Below, piece by piece: positions 37,054-45,755 of a DNA stretch of 64,000 nucleotides; the first letter of the stretch is position 1; each line of letters begins with the position of its first letter. The notes beneath the pieces were generated by a model. It was not told where the DNA came from, did no database searches, and saw nothing but the letters and a program-made list of their open reading frames with translations. The stretch lies in NCBI GenBank assembly GCA_903834835.1, contig CAILKO010000035.1:372539-436538 (forward strand). Direction: 5' to 3'. Both the position numbers and the translations under genes were made by a program. This DNA is from an uncultured Pseudomonadota bacterium (GTDB lineage Bacteria > Pseudomonadota > Gammaproteobacteria > Burkholderiales > SG8-39).

Positions 37054-38004
37054 CTAGACACGGGCGGCGACCCTGCGTTCGAGCGCCTCGATGAACAGGC
37101 CCGCGACGTCGAAACCGGTCTGGTCCTGGATCTCGCGAAAGCAGGTCGGGCTGGTGACATTCACCTCCGTCAGCCAGTCGCCGATCACATCCAGCCCGAC
37201 GAGCAGCAGACCGCGCGCGGCGAGGCCCGGCCCGAGTGTCTCGGCAATTTCGCGGTCGCGCGCCGAAAGGGGCTGTGCGACACCGCGGCCGCCGGCGGCA
37301 AGATTGCCGCGCGATTCGCCGGCCTTGGGGATACGCGCGAGTGCATAGGGCACCGGTTTGCCGTCGATCAGCAGAATCCGCTTGTCGCCCTGCACGATTT
37401 CCGGGATGTAACGCTGGGCCATGATGCTGCGCGTGCCACCCTGCAGCATGATTTCGACAATCACGTTACGGTTCGGATCGTCGACGCGCACGCGGAAGAT
37501 GTTCTCCCCGCCCATCACGTCCAGACGTTTCAGAACGACATCGCCCTGCTCTTCGATCCAGGCATGCACGCGGTCTGCGTCGCGCGTCACGAGGGTCGGC
37601 GCGACGAAACGCGAAAATTCCGCTATCGCCAGTTTTTCATTGTGATCACGCACGGCCTGCGGCGCGTTGATCACACAGGCCCCCTCGCGTTCGGCCGCCG
37701 AAAGCAACCAGGTGCTCGTGATGTACTCGAGATCGAAAGGCGGATCCTTGCGCATCAGCACCGCGTCGAAACTGCGCAGGGTGCGTTCGGACGGCTCGCC
37801 CGCCCGGTACCAGTCTGCATCGTCGTCGCGAAGCGTGATGGGTGTCACGCACGCGCTGACCGTTCCTTCGCGCCAGGCGATGCCCGGCTGTTCGCAGATG
37901 TGGATCGCGTGGCCGCGCGCCTGCGCCGCGCGCATCATCGCAATGGACGTGTCCTTGTACGCCTTCAACGTCGCCGGCGGATCGATGATGAACAGGAATT
38001 GCAT
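37054..38004 (-). CDS. gshB: Glutathione synthetase
   Basis: 316 residues from ATG 38004. The N-terminal FLFIIDPPATLKAYKDTS, the APTLVTRD segment and the ATP-grasp core (DVVLKRLDVMGGENIFRV, GGRGVAQPLSARD, GLDVIGDWLTEVNVTSPT) are characteristic. It joins gamma-glutamylcysteine and glycine with ATP. It heads the gshB-EIIA-ptsH-ptsI group, a linkage seen in other Betaproteobacteria. The gshA gene is not in the window. Confidence 0.94.
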   Translation of the reverse strand: MQFLFIIDPPATLKAYKDTSIAMMRAAQARGHAIHICEQPGIAWREGTVSACVTPITLRDDDADWYRAGEPSERTLRSFDAVLMRKDPPFDLEYITSTWLLSAAEREGACVINAPQAVRDHNEKLAIAEFSRFVAPTLVTRDADRVHAWIEEQGDVVLKRLDVMGGENIFRVRVDDPNRNVIVEIMLQGGTRSIMAQRYIPEIVQGDKRILLIDGKPVPYALARIPKAGESRGNLAAGGRGVAQPLSARDREIAETLGPGLAARGLLLVGLDVIGDWLTEVNVTSPTCFREIQDQTGFDVAGLFIEALERRVAARV

Positions 38005-38080
38005 GGACGGCAGATCCCCGGAAAAGAGGGCCGGCGCGTGCCGGGCCGAACGACCCGGCAACCCGCGCCTCGAGCCTTGC

Positions 38081-38596
38081 TTACTTTGCTGCCGCCGCCT
38101 TCGCAGCCGGGGCCGCGGGTTCCTTGAATGATGCCCCCGCCTGGTTGCCCAGGTAGGCGACCGCGCGCGCGAGTTCGATGTCGCTCAATGAAGCATCGCC
38201 ACCCTTCGCCGGCATCGCGTTCTTGCCCTTGGCAGCCGAGGCGACGAGCTTCTGGAATCCCATCGCGATGCGCGGTGCCCACGCGGCCTTGTCACCCAGC
38301 TTCGGGGCCCCCGCGGCACCCGTGCCGTGGCAGGCCAGACAGGCCGCTTTCGTGACCTCCTCGCCGGACCGGGCTGCGCCACCCGCGCTCGGCGCGCCGA
38401 GTTCGACCTTGCCTACCGGCTGCAGCCGGGCCGCCACCGCTTCGGCGGTCATGGCCACCGGATCGGCCGTGGGCCGATCAATGACCAGCTTGACCATGAG
38501 CACAATGAGCACGATCGGAACCACGAAAGAAAGCACCACGACTATTGCCAGCTGCTTGGGCGTCTTGATGAAGGACTCTTCCACGTGCTCGCTCAT
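38081..38596 (-). CDS. Membrane-anchored cytochrome c5 family protein
   Basis: 171 residues. An N-terminal membrane helix (residues ~17-38, LAIVVVLSFVVPIVLIVLMVKLV) anchors the protein. One heme site CLACH lies at about residue 86, with a later Met in KNAMPAKGG as the probable sixth ligand. GAPKLGDKAAWAPRI is the usual cytochrome c5 segment. The tail is Ala/Lys-rich. It is a small periplasmic electron carrier on the inner membrane; its redox partners are unknown. It is divergent from the tRNA-Arg gene. Confidence 0.87.
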   Translation of the reverse strand: MSEHVEESFIKTPKQLAIVVVLSFVVPIVLIVLMVKLVIDRPTADPVAMTAEAVAARLQPVGKVELGAPSAGGAARSGEEVTKAACLACHGTGAAGAPKLGDKAAWAPRIAMGFQKLVASAAKGKNAMPAKGGDASLSDIELARAVAYLGNQAGASFKEPAAPAAKAAAAK

Positions 38597-38680
38597 GCGG
38601 CTTCCTGCCCGAAGGGTGAAAAGCGGAGATTTTAACGTGATTGGCCGCCCCCCAGCACCTCCGTGACGCCCCTGCGGCCG

Positions 38681-38709
38681 TGGACGGTCTCCGGTAATCC
38701 GGGTATCCT
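38681..38709 (+). promoter_or_regulatory. Predicted promoter of tRNA-Arg
   Basis: TGGACG (38681-38686) as -35 and TATCCT (38704-38709) as -10, with 17-bp spacing. Transcription would begin near 38716, 11 bases before the mature tRNA. This is the best sigma-70 match in the short divergent region next to the cytochrome gene. Confidence 0.5.
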
Positions 38710-38726
38710 TCTCCGCCTCTCACCGG

Positions 38727-38803
38727 GCGCCCGTAGCTCAGCGGATTAGAGTATTGGCCTCCGAAGCCAAGGGTCGTGGGTTCGAATCCCGCCGGGCGCG
38801 CCA
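38727..38803 (+). tRNA. tRNA-Arg, anticodon CCG
   Basis: A 77-nt cloverleaf. The acceptor arms are GCGCCCG (38727-38733) and CGGGCGC (38793-38799), then G and an encoded CCA. The D arm starts GCTC, the anticodon stem is TTGGC/GCCAA around CTCCGAA (anticodon CCG, reading CGG), and the T loop is GTTCGAATC. No integrase gene or duplicated tRNA 3' end is visible downstream, so there is no sign that it serves as an attachment site. Confidence 0.95.
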
Positions 38804-38821
38804 CCGACCTGCTCTGCCCGA

Positions 38822-38842
38822 CCGGTTCATGCCCTGAGCCGG
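38822..38842 (+). terminator. Possible terminator after tRNA-Arg
   Basis: Stem CCGGTTCA (38822-38829) with TGAGCCGG (38835-38842), eight pairs including one G-U, loop of five. It is followed by a pyrimidine-rich stretch rather than a clean T-run. It lies 18 bp after the tRNA. Confidence 0.35.
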
Positions 38843-38998
38843 ACCTTCCTCCTCCCTCTGTAGCCTCCCCGGACTCAAGGTCTGGCGACAGGCTTTGATT
38901 CGCCGGATGTTTTGCGCGCCGCCAAAGGGAAGTAGACTTGCAGGCCGCAGCACATCACACGCCAAAATATCAAGTCAGAGTTCACTGGAGGAGGACCC

Positions 38999-39991
38999 AT
39001 GATTCATAGCAAACGTTCCCTGATTGCGTCCGGTGTCGCGCTGCTCGGCGCCGGACTTGCCGCGACCCTGTCCCTGTCGGCGGCAGCGCAGAACTTCCCG
39101 ACCAAGCCGATCCGGATCATCGTGCCCTACCAGGCGGCCGGTGCGGTGGATCTCGGCCCCCGCCTGCTCGCGGAGCGCATGTCGGCCGATCTCGGTCAGC
39201 CGGTGCTGATCGAGAACAAGACGGGCGGCCTCGGCATGCCGGCGATGAGCGACACCATGAACGCTCCGGCTGACGGTCACGTGATTTTCGCGGGCGACGC
39301 GAGCCACTGGGCGATCAATCCGGCCCTCGGTACTCTGACTCTCGATTTTCTGAAGGAGTTCCAGCCGCTGTCGCTGACCTTCACGAACGGCCTGATCTAC
39401 GTCACCGGCACCCCGGGGATCAACAGTCTTCAGGATTTCATCAACCAGGCGCGCGCCAACCCCGGCAAGATGAACTACGGTTCGCCCGGCATCGGTTCGC
39501 TGCACCACCTTGCGTCCGAGTCCCTGCGCGCGGGCCTCAACCTCGACATCAAGCACATCCCGTACCGCGGCGCCGCGGAGATGACCGAGTCGATTCTGCG
39601 AGGCGACACGCAGATCATGATCATCTCGCGCAACTCGGTGCAGTCGCATGTGACCGCGGGCAAGATCCGCTGGCTTGCGGTCGGCATCCCGAACCGGCTG
39701 AAGCAGCTTCCGGATGTCCCCACTGTCGGAGAAGTCACCGGCCTCAAGGACTTCAACTTCCCGGGCCAGCAGGCGCTCTTCGTGAAGGCCGGCACGCCGC
39801 GCCCGATCGTCGACAAGCTCGTCAGCTCGATCCGCAAGGCCGCGCTGCAGCCGGATCTGTTCGCGAAGATGCTTGAAGTCGCGGCTTCCGAAATGACGCC
39901 GAACACGCCGGAACAGCTGACCGAAGTGATCCGCGGCGACATCCGCAAGTTCACGGCCGTGGTCAAGAGCTCGGGCGCCAAGGCAAACTGA
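38999..39991 (+). CDS. Tripartite tricarboxylate transporter substrate-binding protein (Bug family)
   Basis: 330 residues with the signal peptide ending LSLSAAAQ. The mature protein starts NFPTKPIRIIVPYQAAGAVDL, the Bug-family entry strand. Later come ENKTGG, ADGHVIFAGD, MNYGSPGIGSLHH, PYRGAAE and GTPRPIVDKL. Bug receptors capture carboxylates or aromatic acids in the periplasm for TctAB-type permeases. No tctA or tctB gene is adjacent, which is usual for these expanded families in Burkholderiales. A GGAGG site precedes the ATG. The ligand is unknown. Confidence 0.9.
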   Translation: MIHSKRSLIASGVALLGAGLAATLSLSAAAQNFPTKPIRIIVPYQAAGAVDLGPRLLAERMSADLGQPVLIENKTGGLGMPAMSDTMNAPADGHVIFAGDASHWAINPALGTLTLDFLKEFQPLSLTFTNGLIYVTGTPGINSLQDFINQARANPGKMNYGSPGIGSLHHLASESLRAGLNLDIKHIPYRGAAEMTESILRGDTQIMIISRNSVQSHVTAGKIRWLAVGIPNRLKQLPDVPTVGEVTGLKDFNFPGQQALFVKAGTPRPIVDKLVSSIRKAALQPDLFAKMLEVAASEMTPNTPEQLTEVIRGDIRKFTAVVKSSGAKAN

Positions 39992-40018
39992 TCCCGCAAT
40001 CGTCGTTTTCATGTCAAA

Positions 40019-40092
40019 CGCCCGGCCGTCACCCGGCCGGGCGCGCAGTACCTTCATTCAACCGACAGTCAGCCCGTCGGACAGACTGTCGG
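40019..40092. repeat. Two consecutive GC-rich inverted repeats after the first Bug gene
   Basis: First: CGCCCGGCCG (40019-40028) and CGGCCGGGCG (40034-40043), 10 bp perfect with a 5-nt loop. Second: CCGACAGTC (40062-40070) and GACTGTCGG (40084-40092), 9 bp perfect with a 13-nt loop. The first starts 28 bp after the stop and probably ends or protects the transcript, although no U-run follows. Confidence 0.6.
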
Positions 40093-40246
40093 GGGCACTG
40101 CGCAAGGCGCTGACCAACCCGGGCGGTGAAGGTATCCGGCGCCCGGCCCTAGGCCGGGTCTGCATCGATTCTGCCTGTCCGGGACGGACGGATCGGTAAA
40201 CTAGGGACGTTTCCATTTTCTCCGGGATCCCGCAAGGAGGACCACC

Positions 40247-41215
40247 ATGAAATCCGCCCGTACCGCAGTTGCCGCAGCGTTGCTCGCCGTAGCGTTCGGC
40301 GCCACCGCCCAGCAGTACCCGACCAAGAGTCCGACCCTGCTCGTGCCGTTCGCCCCCGGCCCGACCGACACCGTCGGCCGCGTGATCGTCCAGGCGATGG
40401 AGAAGCCGTTCGGCCGCAGCTTTCTAGTGGAGAACCGCCCGAGCAACGGCGGCATCCTCGCACCCGAACTGGTGGCGAAGGCGGCGCCGGACGGCTACAC
40501 GATACTCATCCATCACATCGGTATGGCGACCACGCCGGCGCTCTATCGCCAGCTGCGTTACAACCCGCTCACCGACTTCGAGTACATCGGTCTGATCAAC
40601 GATGTGCCGATGACCCTGATCGCGCGCAGCAACTTCCCGGCGGCGAATCTGAAGGAGCTGCTTGCCTATCTCAAGTCGAACAAGGACAAGGTTGCCCTGG
40701 CACATGCCGGCATCGGTGCGGCCTCGCATCTGTGCGGCATGCTGTTCCAGAGCGCGATCGAGACGGAGCTGCTTACGGTTCCCTACAAGGGAACCGGGCC
40801 GGCGATGAACGACCTGTTGGGCGGACAGACCGATCTCATGTGCGACCAGACCACCAACACCACCGGTCACATCCGGGGCGGCAAGGTGAAGGCCTACGGC
40901 ATCACCTCGGCGCGTCGCGCCGCCTCCCTGCCGGACATTCCGACGATGGAAGAGCAGGGCATGAAGGGCTTCCAGGTCGGGATCTGGCACGCGCTGTACG
41001 CGCCCAAGGGCACACCCAAGCCGATTATCGACAGGCTTTCCGGCGCGCTGCAGGAAGCGCTGCGCGATGAAACGGTGAAGAAGCGCTTCGCCGACCTTGG
41101 CGCCGAGACCTTCCCGCCGGAGCGCGGCACGCCGGATGCGCTGCGCGCCCACCTCAAGGCCGAGATCGACAAGTGGGGGCCGATCATCCGCAAGGCGGGC
41201 GTCTACGCCGACTGA
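40247..41215 (+). CDS. Second Bug-family substrate-binding protein
   Basis: 322 residues. The signal peptide (TAVAAALLAVAFGATAQ) is followed by QYPTKSPTLLVPFAPGPTDTVGR, FLVENRPSNGG, KAAPDGYTILIHHIGMATTPALY and AHAGIGAASHLCG, the typical Bug pattern. It is only a distant paralogue of the receptor upstream, so it probably binds another ligand rather than being a recent duplicate. AAGGAGGA precedes the ATG. No permease gene is adjacent. Confidence 0.9.
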   Translation: MKSARTAVAAALLAVAFGATAQQYPTKSPTLLVPFAPGPTDTVGRVIVQAMEKPFGRSFLVENRPSNGGILAPELVAKAAPDGYTILIHHIGMATTPALYRQLRYNPLTDFEYIGLINDVPMTLIARSNFPAANLKELLAYLKSNKDKVALAHAGIGAASHLCGMLFQSAIETELLTVPYKGTGPAMNDLLGGQTDLMCDQTTNTTGHIRGGKVKAYGITSARRAASLPDIPTMEEQGMKGFQVGIWHALYAPKGTPKPIIDRLSGALQEALRDETVKKRFADLGAETFPPERGTPDALRAHLKAEIDKWGPIIRKAGVYAD

Positions 41216-41275
41216 TTGCCCGGACTGCCTCGGCCGGCCCTGCCGCGCGAGGCGCTTCCTGATCCGGGGACGCGC

Positions 41276-42676
41276 TCAGTAGCGCGCGTTGCCCGGCGTG
41301 CGCGGGAAAGGAATCACGTCGCGCACGTTCGAGAGCCCGGTTGCGTAGGCAATCGTGCGCTCGAAGCCCAGACCGAAGCCGGCGTGCGGCACGCTGCCAT
41401 AGCGCCGCAGATCGAGATACCAGCCGTAGTGCGCAGGATCCAGACCAGCGGCCCTCATACGGTCCGCCAGCGGTTCGGCGCGCTCCTCGCGCTGGCTCCC
41501 GCCGATGATCTCGCCGATACCCGGGGCGAGCACGTCCATCGCGGCCACCGTGCGGTCGTCGTCATTCAGACGCATGTAGAAGGCCTTGATCTCCTTCGGG
41601 TAGTTCATCACGATCACCGGGCGGCCGACGTGCTGCTCGGTGAGATAGCGCTCGTGCTCGGACTGCAGGTCGATGCCCCAGCTCACCGGATATTCGAAGT
41701 TCGCTTTCGCGCGACCGAGTATCGCCACGGCTTCCGTGTAATCCATGCGCGCGAACTCCGAGCGCGCAATCCCCTCCAGCTTGGCCACGACACCTTTCTC
41801 GATCCGCTCGTCGAAGAATGCCATGTCGTCCGCCCGCTCCGCGAGCACGGTACCGAACACGTGCTTCAGGAGCGCCTCGGCAAGATCCGCGTCCTCCTTC
41901 AGACTGGCGAAGGCGATTTCCGGTTCGACCATCCAGAATTCCGCAAGGTGGCGACTGGTGTTCGAGTTCTCGGCGCGGAAGGTCGGGCCGAAGGTATAGA
42001 CCTTCGACATCGCGAGACAGTAGCTCTCCACATTCAACTGCCCGGAAACCGTGAGAAAAGCTTCGCGTCCGAAAAAGTCCTGCGCGTAATCGACGCCGCC
42101 CGAAGCGTTGCGAGGCAGGTTGGCGAGATCCAGCGTCGAGACCCGGAACAGCGCCCCGGCTCCCTCCGCGTCCGATGCCGTGATGATCGGCGTGTTGATC
42201 CAGAAGAAGCCGCGCTCATCGAAGAAGCGGTGTATCGCCTGCGCAATGGTGTGTCGCACGCGGGTCGCCGCCGCGATCACGTTGGTGCGCGGGCGCAGGT
42301 GAGCGACTTCGCGCAGGAATTCCAGCGTGTGCGGCTTCGGCTGGATGGGGTAGGTGTCCGGATCGTCCACCCAGCCGATGACGCGGATCGCGTCGGCGTG
42401 CATTTCGTAGGGCTGACCCTTCGCGGGCGAGGGCAGGATACGGCCTTCGGCCTCGATCGAGCAGCCCGCCGTCAGGTGCAGGATTTCGGCAGCGTAGTTC
42501 GAGAGCGCCTTCGGTGCCACGATCTGCACCGGGTGAAACGAGGACCCGTCGGAGAGATTGACGAAGGAAAAACCGGCCTTGGAATCGCGTCGCGTGCGGA
42601 CCCAGCCTTTCAGCGTGACGGGGACGTCCTGAGGCGAGCGGCCGGCAAGTACATCTGAACAGGTGACGTGTGACAT
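41276..42676 (-). CDS. asnS: Asparaginyl-tRNA synthetase
   Basis: 466 residues. An N-terminal OB-fold ([22 protein letters not shown]) precedes the class II core: motif 2 [25 protein letters not shown], the asparagine-specific [18 protein letters not shown] and motif 3 [12 protein letters not shown]. It charges tRNA(Asn) directly, so this organism does not depend on GatCAB for Asn-tRNA. Palindrome copy 4 lies 73 bp upstream of its start codon. Confidence 0.96.
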   Translation of the reverse strand: MSHVTCSDVLAGRSPQDVPVTLKGWVRTRRDSKAGFSFVNLSDGSSFHPVQIVAPKALSNYAAEILHLTAGCSIEAEGRILPSPAKGQPYEMHADAIRVIGWVDDPDTYPIQPKPHTLEFLREVAHLRPRTNVIAAATRVRHTIAQAIHRFFDERGFFWINTPIITASDAEGAGALFRVSTLDLANLPRNASGGVDYAQDFFGREAFLTVSGQLNVESYCLAMSKVYTFGPTFRAENSNTSRHLAEFWMVEPEIAFASLKEDADLAEALLKHVFGTVLAERADDMAFFDERIEKGVVAKLEGIARSEFARMDYTEAVAILGRAKANFEYPVSWGIDLQSEHERYLTEQHVGRPVIVMNYPKEIKAFYMRLNDDDRTVAAMDVLAPGIGEIIGGSQREERAEPLADRMRAAGLDPAHYGWYLDLRRYGSVPHAGFGLGFERTIAYATGLSNVRDVIPFPRTPGNARY

Positions 42677-42748
42677 GGCCAGTATGGATTTCGGTTGTCG
42701 AAGCCTGCGGCGTTCCGGCAGGGAAGGAATTGCACTGTACCGATTATA

Positions 42749-42770
42749 ATAGTAACATATACGTTACTAT
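42749..42770. repeat. Palindrome family, copy 4 (8-bp perfect arms, 6-nt loop)
   Basis: ATAGTAAC (42749-42756), loop ATATAC, GTTACTAT (42763-42770). It is the shortest copy, without complementary outer pairs. It lies 16 bp after the stop of the SDR gene and 73 bp before the asnS start, both on the minus strand. So here too it follows a gene 3' end, but not between convergent genes. Confidence 0.8.
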
Positions 42771-42786
42771 ATGGTGCCCGCGCCGG

Positions 42787-43464
42787 CTATTTTGCCCATC
42801 CGCCGCACATCGGGAAAATCTGACCGACGAAGCAGTCTGCCGCGGCGCTGCACAGGTAGGCGGCAAACATCGCGTCCTCCTCCGGGCTCACCAGCCGGCC
42901 TAGCGGCACCTCCCATTTGAGCCGCTCCTGGAATTTCGGATTCGCCTGCACTTCGGGCGGATAGTAGGTGGGGTTCTCCACGAAGTTCTGGGCAATTGCG
43001 TTCACCTGGACGTTGTGCGGCGCGCACTCCACACCCACCGCCTGGATGTACGCGAGCTGGGCGCCGCGCGCAGCCGCGTAGGTCGAGCGCAGCTTCATCC
43101 CGCGCAGCGGCGAAGCGCTGCCCATCAGCAGAATCTTGCCGGAGCGCCGCTCCATCATCGGCGGCAGCGCCGCGCGCACCAGACGCTGCAGCGGATCCAC
43201 CATCCAGTCGAAGGCCGCGCGCCATTCCGCGTCCGTTGCCGCCACCGCCGTGCTGCTCGATGCAGGCAATGCGAGGTTGGCAATCAGCGCATCGATACTG
43301 CCGGCCTCGTCCAGCGCAGCCGCCGGTGCCTGCGCATCGAGCAGCGAGCGCGAATCCGCCACGACGTCGGCGCCGAGCCGGGCGAGTGTTGCACAAAGCG
43401 CCGGGCCCATGAAGGCGTCGGCCTGGGTAACGAGTATGCGTTTGCCCTTGATGTCCGCGAGCAT
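42787..43464 (-). CDS. SDR-fold protein with halohydrin dehalogenase hallmarks
   Basis: 225 residues from ATG 43464, with GGAGG eight bases upstream. It is an SDR fold, but the glycine-rich NAD(P) loop TGxxxGxG is replaced by T13-QADA-F18-M-G20, the T-x4-F-x-G pattern of halohydrin dehalogenases. The catalytic set is Ser116, Tyr129 and Arg133 (S-x12-Y-x3-R), not Tyr-Lys. The end (NPTYYPPEV, FVGQIFPMCGGWAK) also resembles HheC-type enzymes. Such enzymes convert vicinal halohydrins to epoxides without a cofactor. Substrate and activity are inferred. No dehalogenase or epoxide hydrolase gene is adjacent. Confidence 0.75.
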   Translation of the reverse strand: MLADIKGKRILVTQADAFMGPALCATLARLGADVVADSRSLLDAQAPAAALDEAGSIDALIANLALPASSSTAVAATDAEWRAAFDWMVDPLQRLVRAALPPMMERRSGKILLMGSASPLRGMKLRSTYAAARGAQLAYIQAVGVECAPHNVQVNAIAQNFVENPTYYPPEVQANPKFQERLKWEVPLGRLVSPEEDAMFAAYLCSAAADCFVGQIFPMCGGWAK

Positions 43465-43616
43465 TGTTGAGTCCTCCACAGGTGTTCCGGTCCCGTTCCG
43501 GGTGGCGCCAAGTGTAGCGGTCGCGCGGTCGCTCCCAGCGGGGCTGCGCTAAGATCAGGGGGCGGCCATCCTGGCCGCCACATCCGGATGCTGTGTTGTT
43601 TGCGCAGGAGATGGTC

Positions 43617-44012
43617 ATGCGAACGCGGTTTTCTTTCAGATCAGGATTTCTCCCGGTCATCGCCTCATCGCTCTGCGCGCTGATGCTGTCCCTCGCGCCG
43701 CTGGCTGCGCGGGCCACCAACCTGCTCGATCTCGTCTACGACAAGGAGACGAACGAACTCGTTGCGACCATCGCCTATGGCGGCAGCAACCCGGACCACA
43801 AATTCAGGCTCGTATGGGGACCTTGCCAGTCCATCCCGGGGCCGGTGCCCAACGCCGCAGGCGCCGATGTAATTGACGAACAGGGCATGGACCCGGTGAC
43901 GCAGGAATACATCGTCAAGACTCGGTTTGGACTTGGCGGGTTCCCCTGCCGGCCGGTACTCATCACCCTGCGCATCGGACGCCGGATCAACCGCACGGTC
44001 CTCGTTCCCTGA
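43617..44012 (+). CDS. Hypothetical exported protein, 131 aa
   Basis: Starts at ATG 43617, with AGGAG six bases upstream; in-frame starts at 43593 and 43611 would place this site inside the gene. The signal peptide FLPVIASSLCALMLSLAPLAARA is followed by a mature domain with two cysteines (GPCQS, FPCRP) probably forming one disulfide. The order of beta-strand-like segments ending in LITLRIGRRINRTVLVP suggests a small beta domain. I recognise no family. It is convergent with the FecR-like gene. Confidence 0.65.
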   Translation: MRTRFSFRSGFLPVIASSLCALMLSLAPLAARATNLLDLVYDKETNELVATIAYGGSNPDHKFRLVWGPCQSIPGPVPNAAGADVIDEQGMDPVTQEYIVKTRFGLGGFPCRPVLITLRIGRRINRTVLVP

Positions 44013-44054
44013 GCGCCACGGTAGGGACGGAACAAGCGGACGTCGGGCGCAGCC

Positions 44055-44729
44055 TCAACCGGGCGTGGTCCCGCCGGTGAAAGGATCCGGGCGGCCTGCG
44101 TAGCGTTCAAGCCGTGTCATTTCCTCGCTCGTATGGCGCTCGAAGGGCGCCTCAACATGGGCACCCTGCCGCGGGATACGTCGTGCCAGGTGGTTAACCG
44201 TCGTGACTGGCACGCGCTCCATCATACGATCTTCCGGCGTCATGATTTCGGTGCTGCCAAAGCAGGTGCAGGCATAGGTCTCGTCTCTTCGCGCCTCAAC
44301 GTACACACCCGTGCCGCGTATGCCGATGGTAGCGGTGGGCGCGATGACGGATCGCCTCGCGCCGCGGGCAAAAGTGGCGCCGAGCGCGCCTGTCAGGAGA
44401 CGTAGCGCATTGATCGCCGTCTCGCCTACCCGCGCAGGTTCCAGGCGCAACTCCGTCTCCCCGCGCAGGAAGAACGCATCTCCACCGACCGTGAACCACA
44501 GGCTCGCGCCCCGCGTTGCGTACAGCGTGTCACCGGCCCGGATCGGTGTCGAAACCGACACGTCCCGACCATTCACGAGCACATTGCCGGACAGTTCGCG
44601 CACACCCGCCACCTGCGCGCCGGATTGTAGCGGAAGCAACGCGCCGGCCGTCAGACCCGCTGCGGAACGGAGGAAAGCGCGTCGCCCGAAGTAGGACGAC
44701 ACACAGCGGTGCGGAGCTCTTTTTTCCAT
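44055..44729 (-). CDS. Tat-exported FecR-domain protein
   Basis: 224 residues. The N-terminus has FGRRAFLRSAAGLTAGALLP, a twin-arginine signal (RRAFLR). A FecR-like beta domain follows: VRELSGNVLVNG, IRAGDTLYATRGASLWFTVG, LRLLTGALGATFA, and IAPTATIGIRGTGVYVEA. Classical FecR proteins are anti-sigma regulators with a cytoplasmic part; here the whole domain should be periplasmic and no ECF sigma gene is adjacent. It carries two close cysteines (YACTCFG). A structural or sensing role is more likely than sigma control. Confidence 0.8.
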   Translation of the reverse strand: MEKRAPHRCVSSYFGRRAFLRSAAGLTAGALLPLQSGAQVAGVRELSGNVLVNGRDVSVSTPIRAGDTLYATRGASLWFTVGGDAFFLRGETELRLEPARVGETAINALRLLTGALGATFARGARRSVIAPTATIGIRGTGVYVEARRDETYACTCFGSTEIMTPEDRMMERVPVTTVNHLARRIPRQGAHVEAPFERHTSEEMTRLERYAGRPDPFTGGTTPG

Positions 44730-44775
44730 AGTTCCTGTCCTGTCGTTTTACGGCTTCAGTGCTTGAATGCACTCA

Positions 44776-45687
44776 CTAGAGTTCCGGATACTCGCCCACG
44801 TCCATGCCGGCGGAGATGGCCTGACGCAGCAGTTGCTGCGCATTGCGCACGTGGGCATAGTCGACCAGCATGCCGTCATAGGTTGCCGCTGCGCGGCCTT
44901 CGCGACCAGCCGCCTCCATCGCGCGCAGCACGCCCTTCTGCCACTCGATTTCCTCCTGCGTGAGACTGAAGATCTCGTGCGCGATCGGTATGTGTGTCGG
45001 ATGTATCACGAACACGCCTCGGTAGCCGGTCTCGCGGGCACGCTGGAACTGTTCACGCACGCGCTCCGGATTGCGCACCTCGATTCCGCCACCGGCCATC
45101 GGGAATTCGATGCCCGCCGCACGCGCGCAGAGCAGCAGATGCGATTCAAGATAGCGCGTTTCCAGACCCGCAGCGGTCCACTTGTAACCGATGTCGCGCA
45201 CGATGTCTCCGGCGCGCGAAGTAAGCGGCGCACACAGGTTCACCACGCGCGGGCAGGCCGTCAGCAGCTCGTAGATGTTGTGCGCGCCGAGCGCAGTTTC
45301 CGGCAGGACCATGATCTTCACCGCGCCGACCGGCATGCCGGCTCGCCTTTCGCAGAGTTCGATCCAGGCGTCGACCTTCAGCACATCCTCCCGCCGCTCG
45401 GGCTTGGGCAGCAGGAGTCCGGCGAGGCCCGGGGTCACCACGGCATCGATGTCTTCGCTAGTCATGCCGGTCTGCACCCCGTTCAGACGCACGAACATGT
45501 CAGTGCCCGCAGACGAGATCCTCGCCACGGCGGCGCGCACAAGTTCGCGCGCACTTCGTTTCTCCGACGGCGGCACGGAATCCTCGAGATCGAGCGCGAT
45601 GCCGTCCGGACCGTACTTCGGCGCCTTCTCCATCATGTCCTGACGGTTGCCCGGAACAAACATGATCGAGCGGTAGAGTCTGGTCAT
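44776..45687 (-). CDS. HpcH/HpaI-family CoA-ester lyase (CitE-like)
   Basis: 303 residues. LYRSIMFVPGNRQDMMEKA and the Mg-binding DGIALDLEDSVPPSEK segment, then FVRLNG, LLPKPER and FVIHPTHIPIAHEIF, match CitE/malyl-CoA lyase-type TIM barrels. Members cleave citryl-, malyl- or citramalyl-CoA. No citD or citF gene is present, so this is a stand-alone CoA-ester lyase rather than citrate lyase. The neighbouring Bug receptors may feed related acids, which is inference from position only. Confidence 0.85.
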   Translation of the reverse strand: MTRLYRSIMFVPGNRQDMMEKAPKYGPDGIALDLEDSVPPSEKRSARELVRAAVARISSAGTDMFVRLNGVQTGMTSEDIDAVVTPGLAGLLLPKPERREDVLKVDAWIELCERRAGMPVGAVKIMVLPETALGAHNIYELLTACPRVVNLCAPLTSRAGDIVRDIGYKWTAAGLETRYLESHLLLCARAAGIEFPMAGGGIEVRNPERVREQFQRARETGYRGVFVIHPTHIPIAHEIFSLTQEEIEWQKGVLRAMEAAGREGRAAATYDGMLVDYAHVRNAQQLLRQAISAGMDVGEYPEL

Positions 45688-45755
45688 TCAGCGGACCTCT
45701 TCATAGTCCCCGGAAACGGCATGCCGGCCAGGCGTCTCCAGGCGCTTCGTTGCTC

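Noticed and set aside
34492-38127. A very long open frame (about 1200 codons) on the plus strand opposite ptsI, ptsH, EIIA and gshB
   Set aside because: It is antisense to four well-supported genes and its translation is low-complexity Arg/His/Gln/Ala-rich. High GC at third codon positions removes stop codons from the opposite strand.
38727-38998. tRNA-Arg as an integration site for a mobile island
   Set aside because: No integrase gene, no repeat of the tRNA 3' end downstream, and the next genes look like ordinary host genes.
42787-43464. Ordinary NAD(P)-dependent short-chain dehydrogenase
   Set aside because: The glycine-rich nucleotide loop is missing and the catalytic Lys is replaced by Arg, so normal oxidoreductase activity is not expected.
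44776-45687. Citrate lyase beta subunit
   Set aside because: No acyl-carrier (citD), alpha (citF) or accessory genes in the neighbourhood; a stand-alone CoA-ester lyase is more likely.
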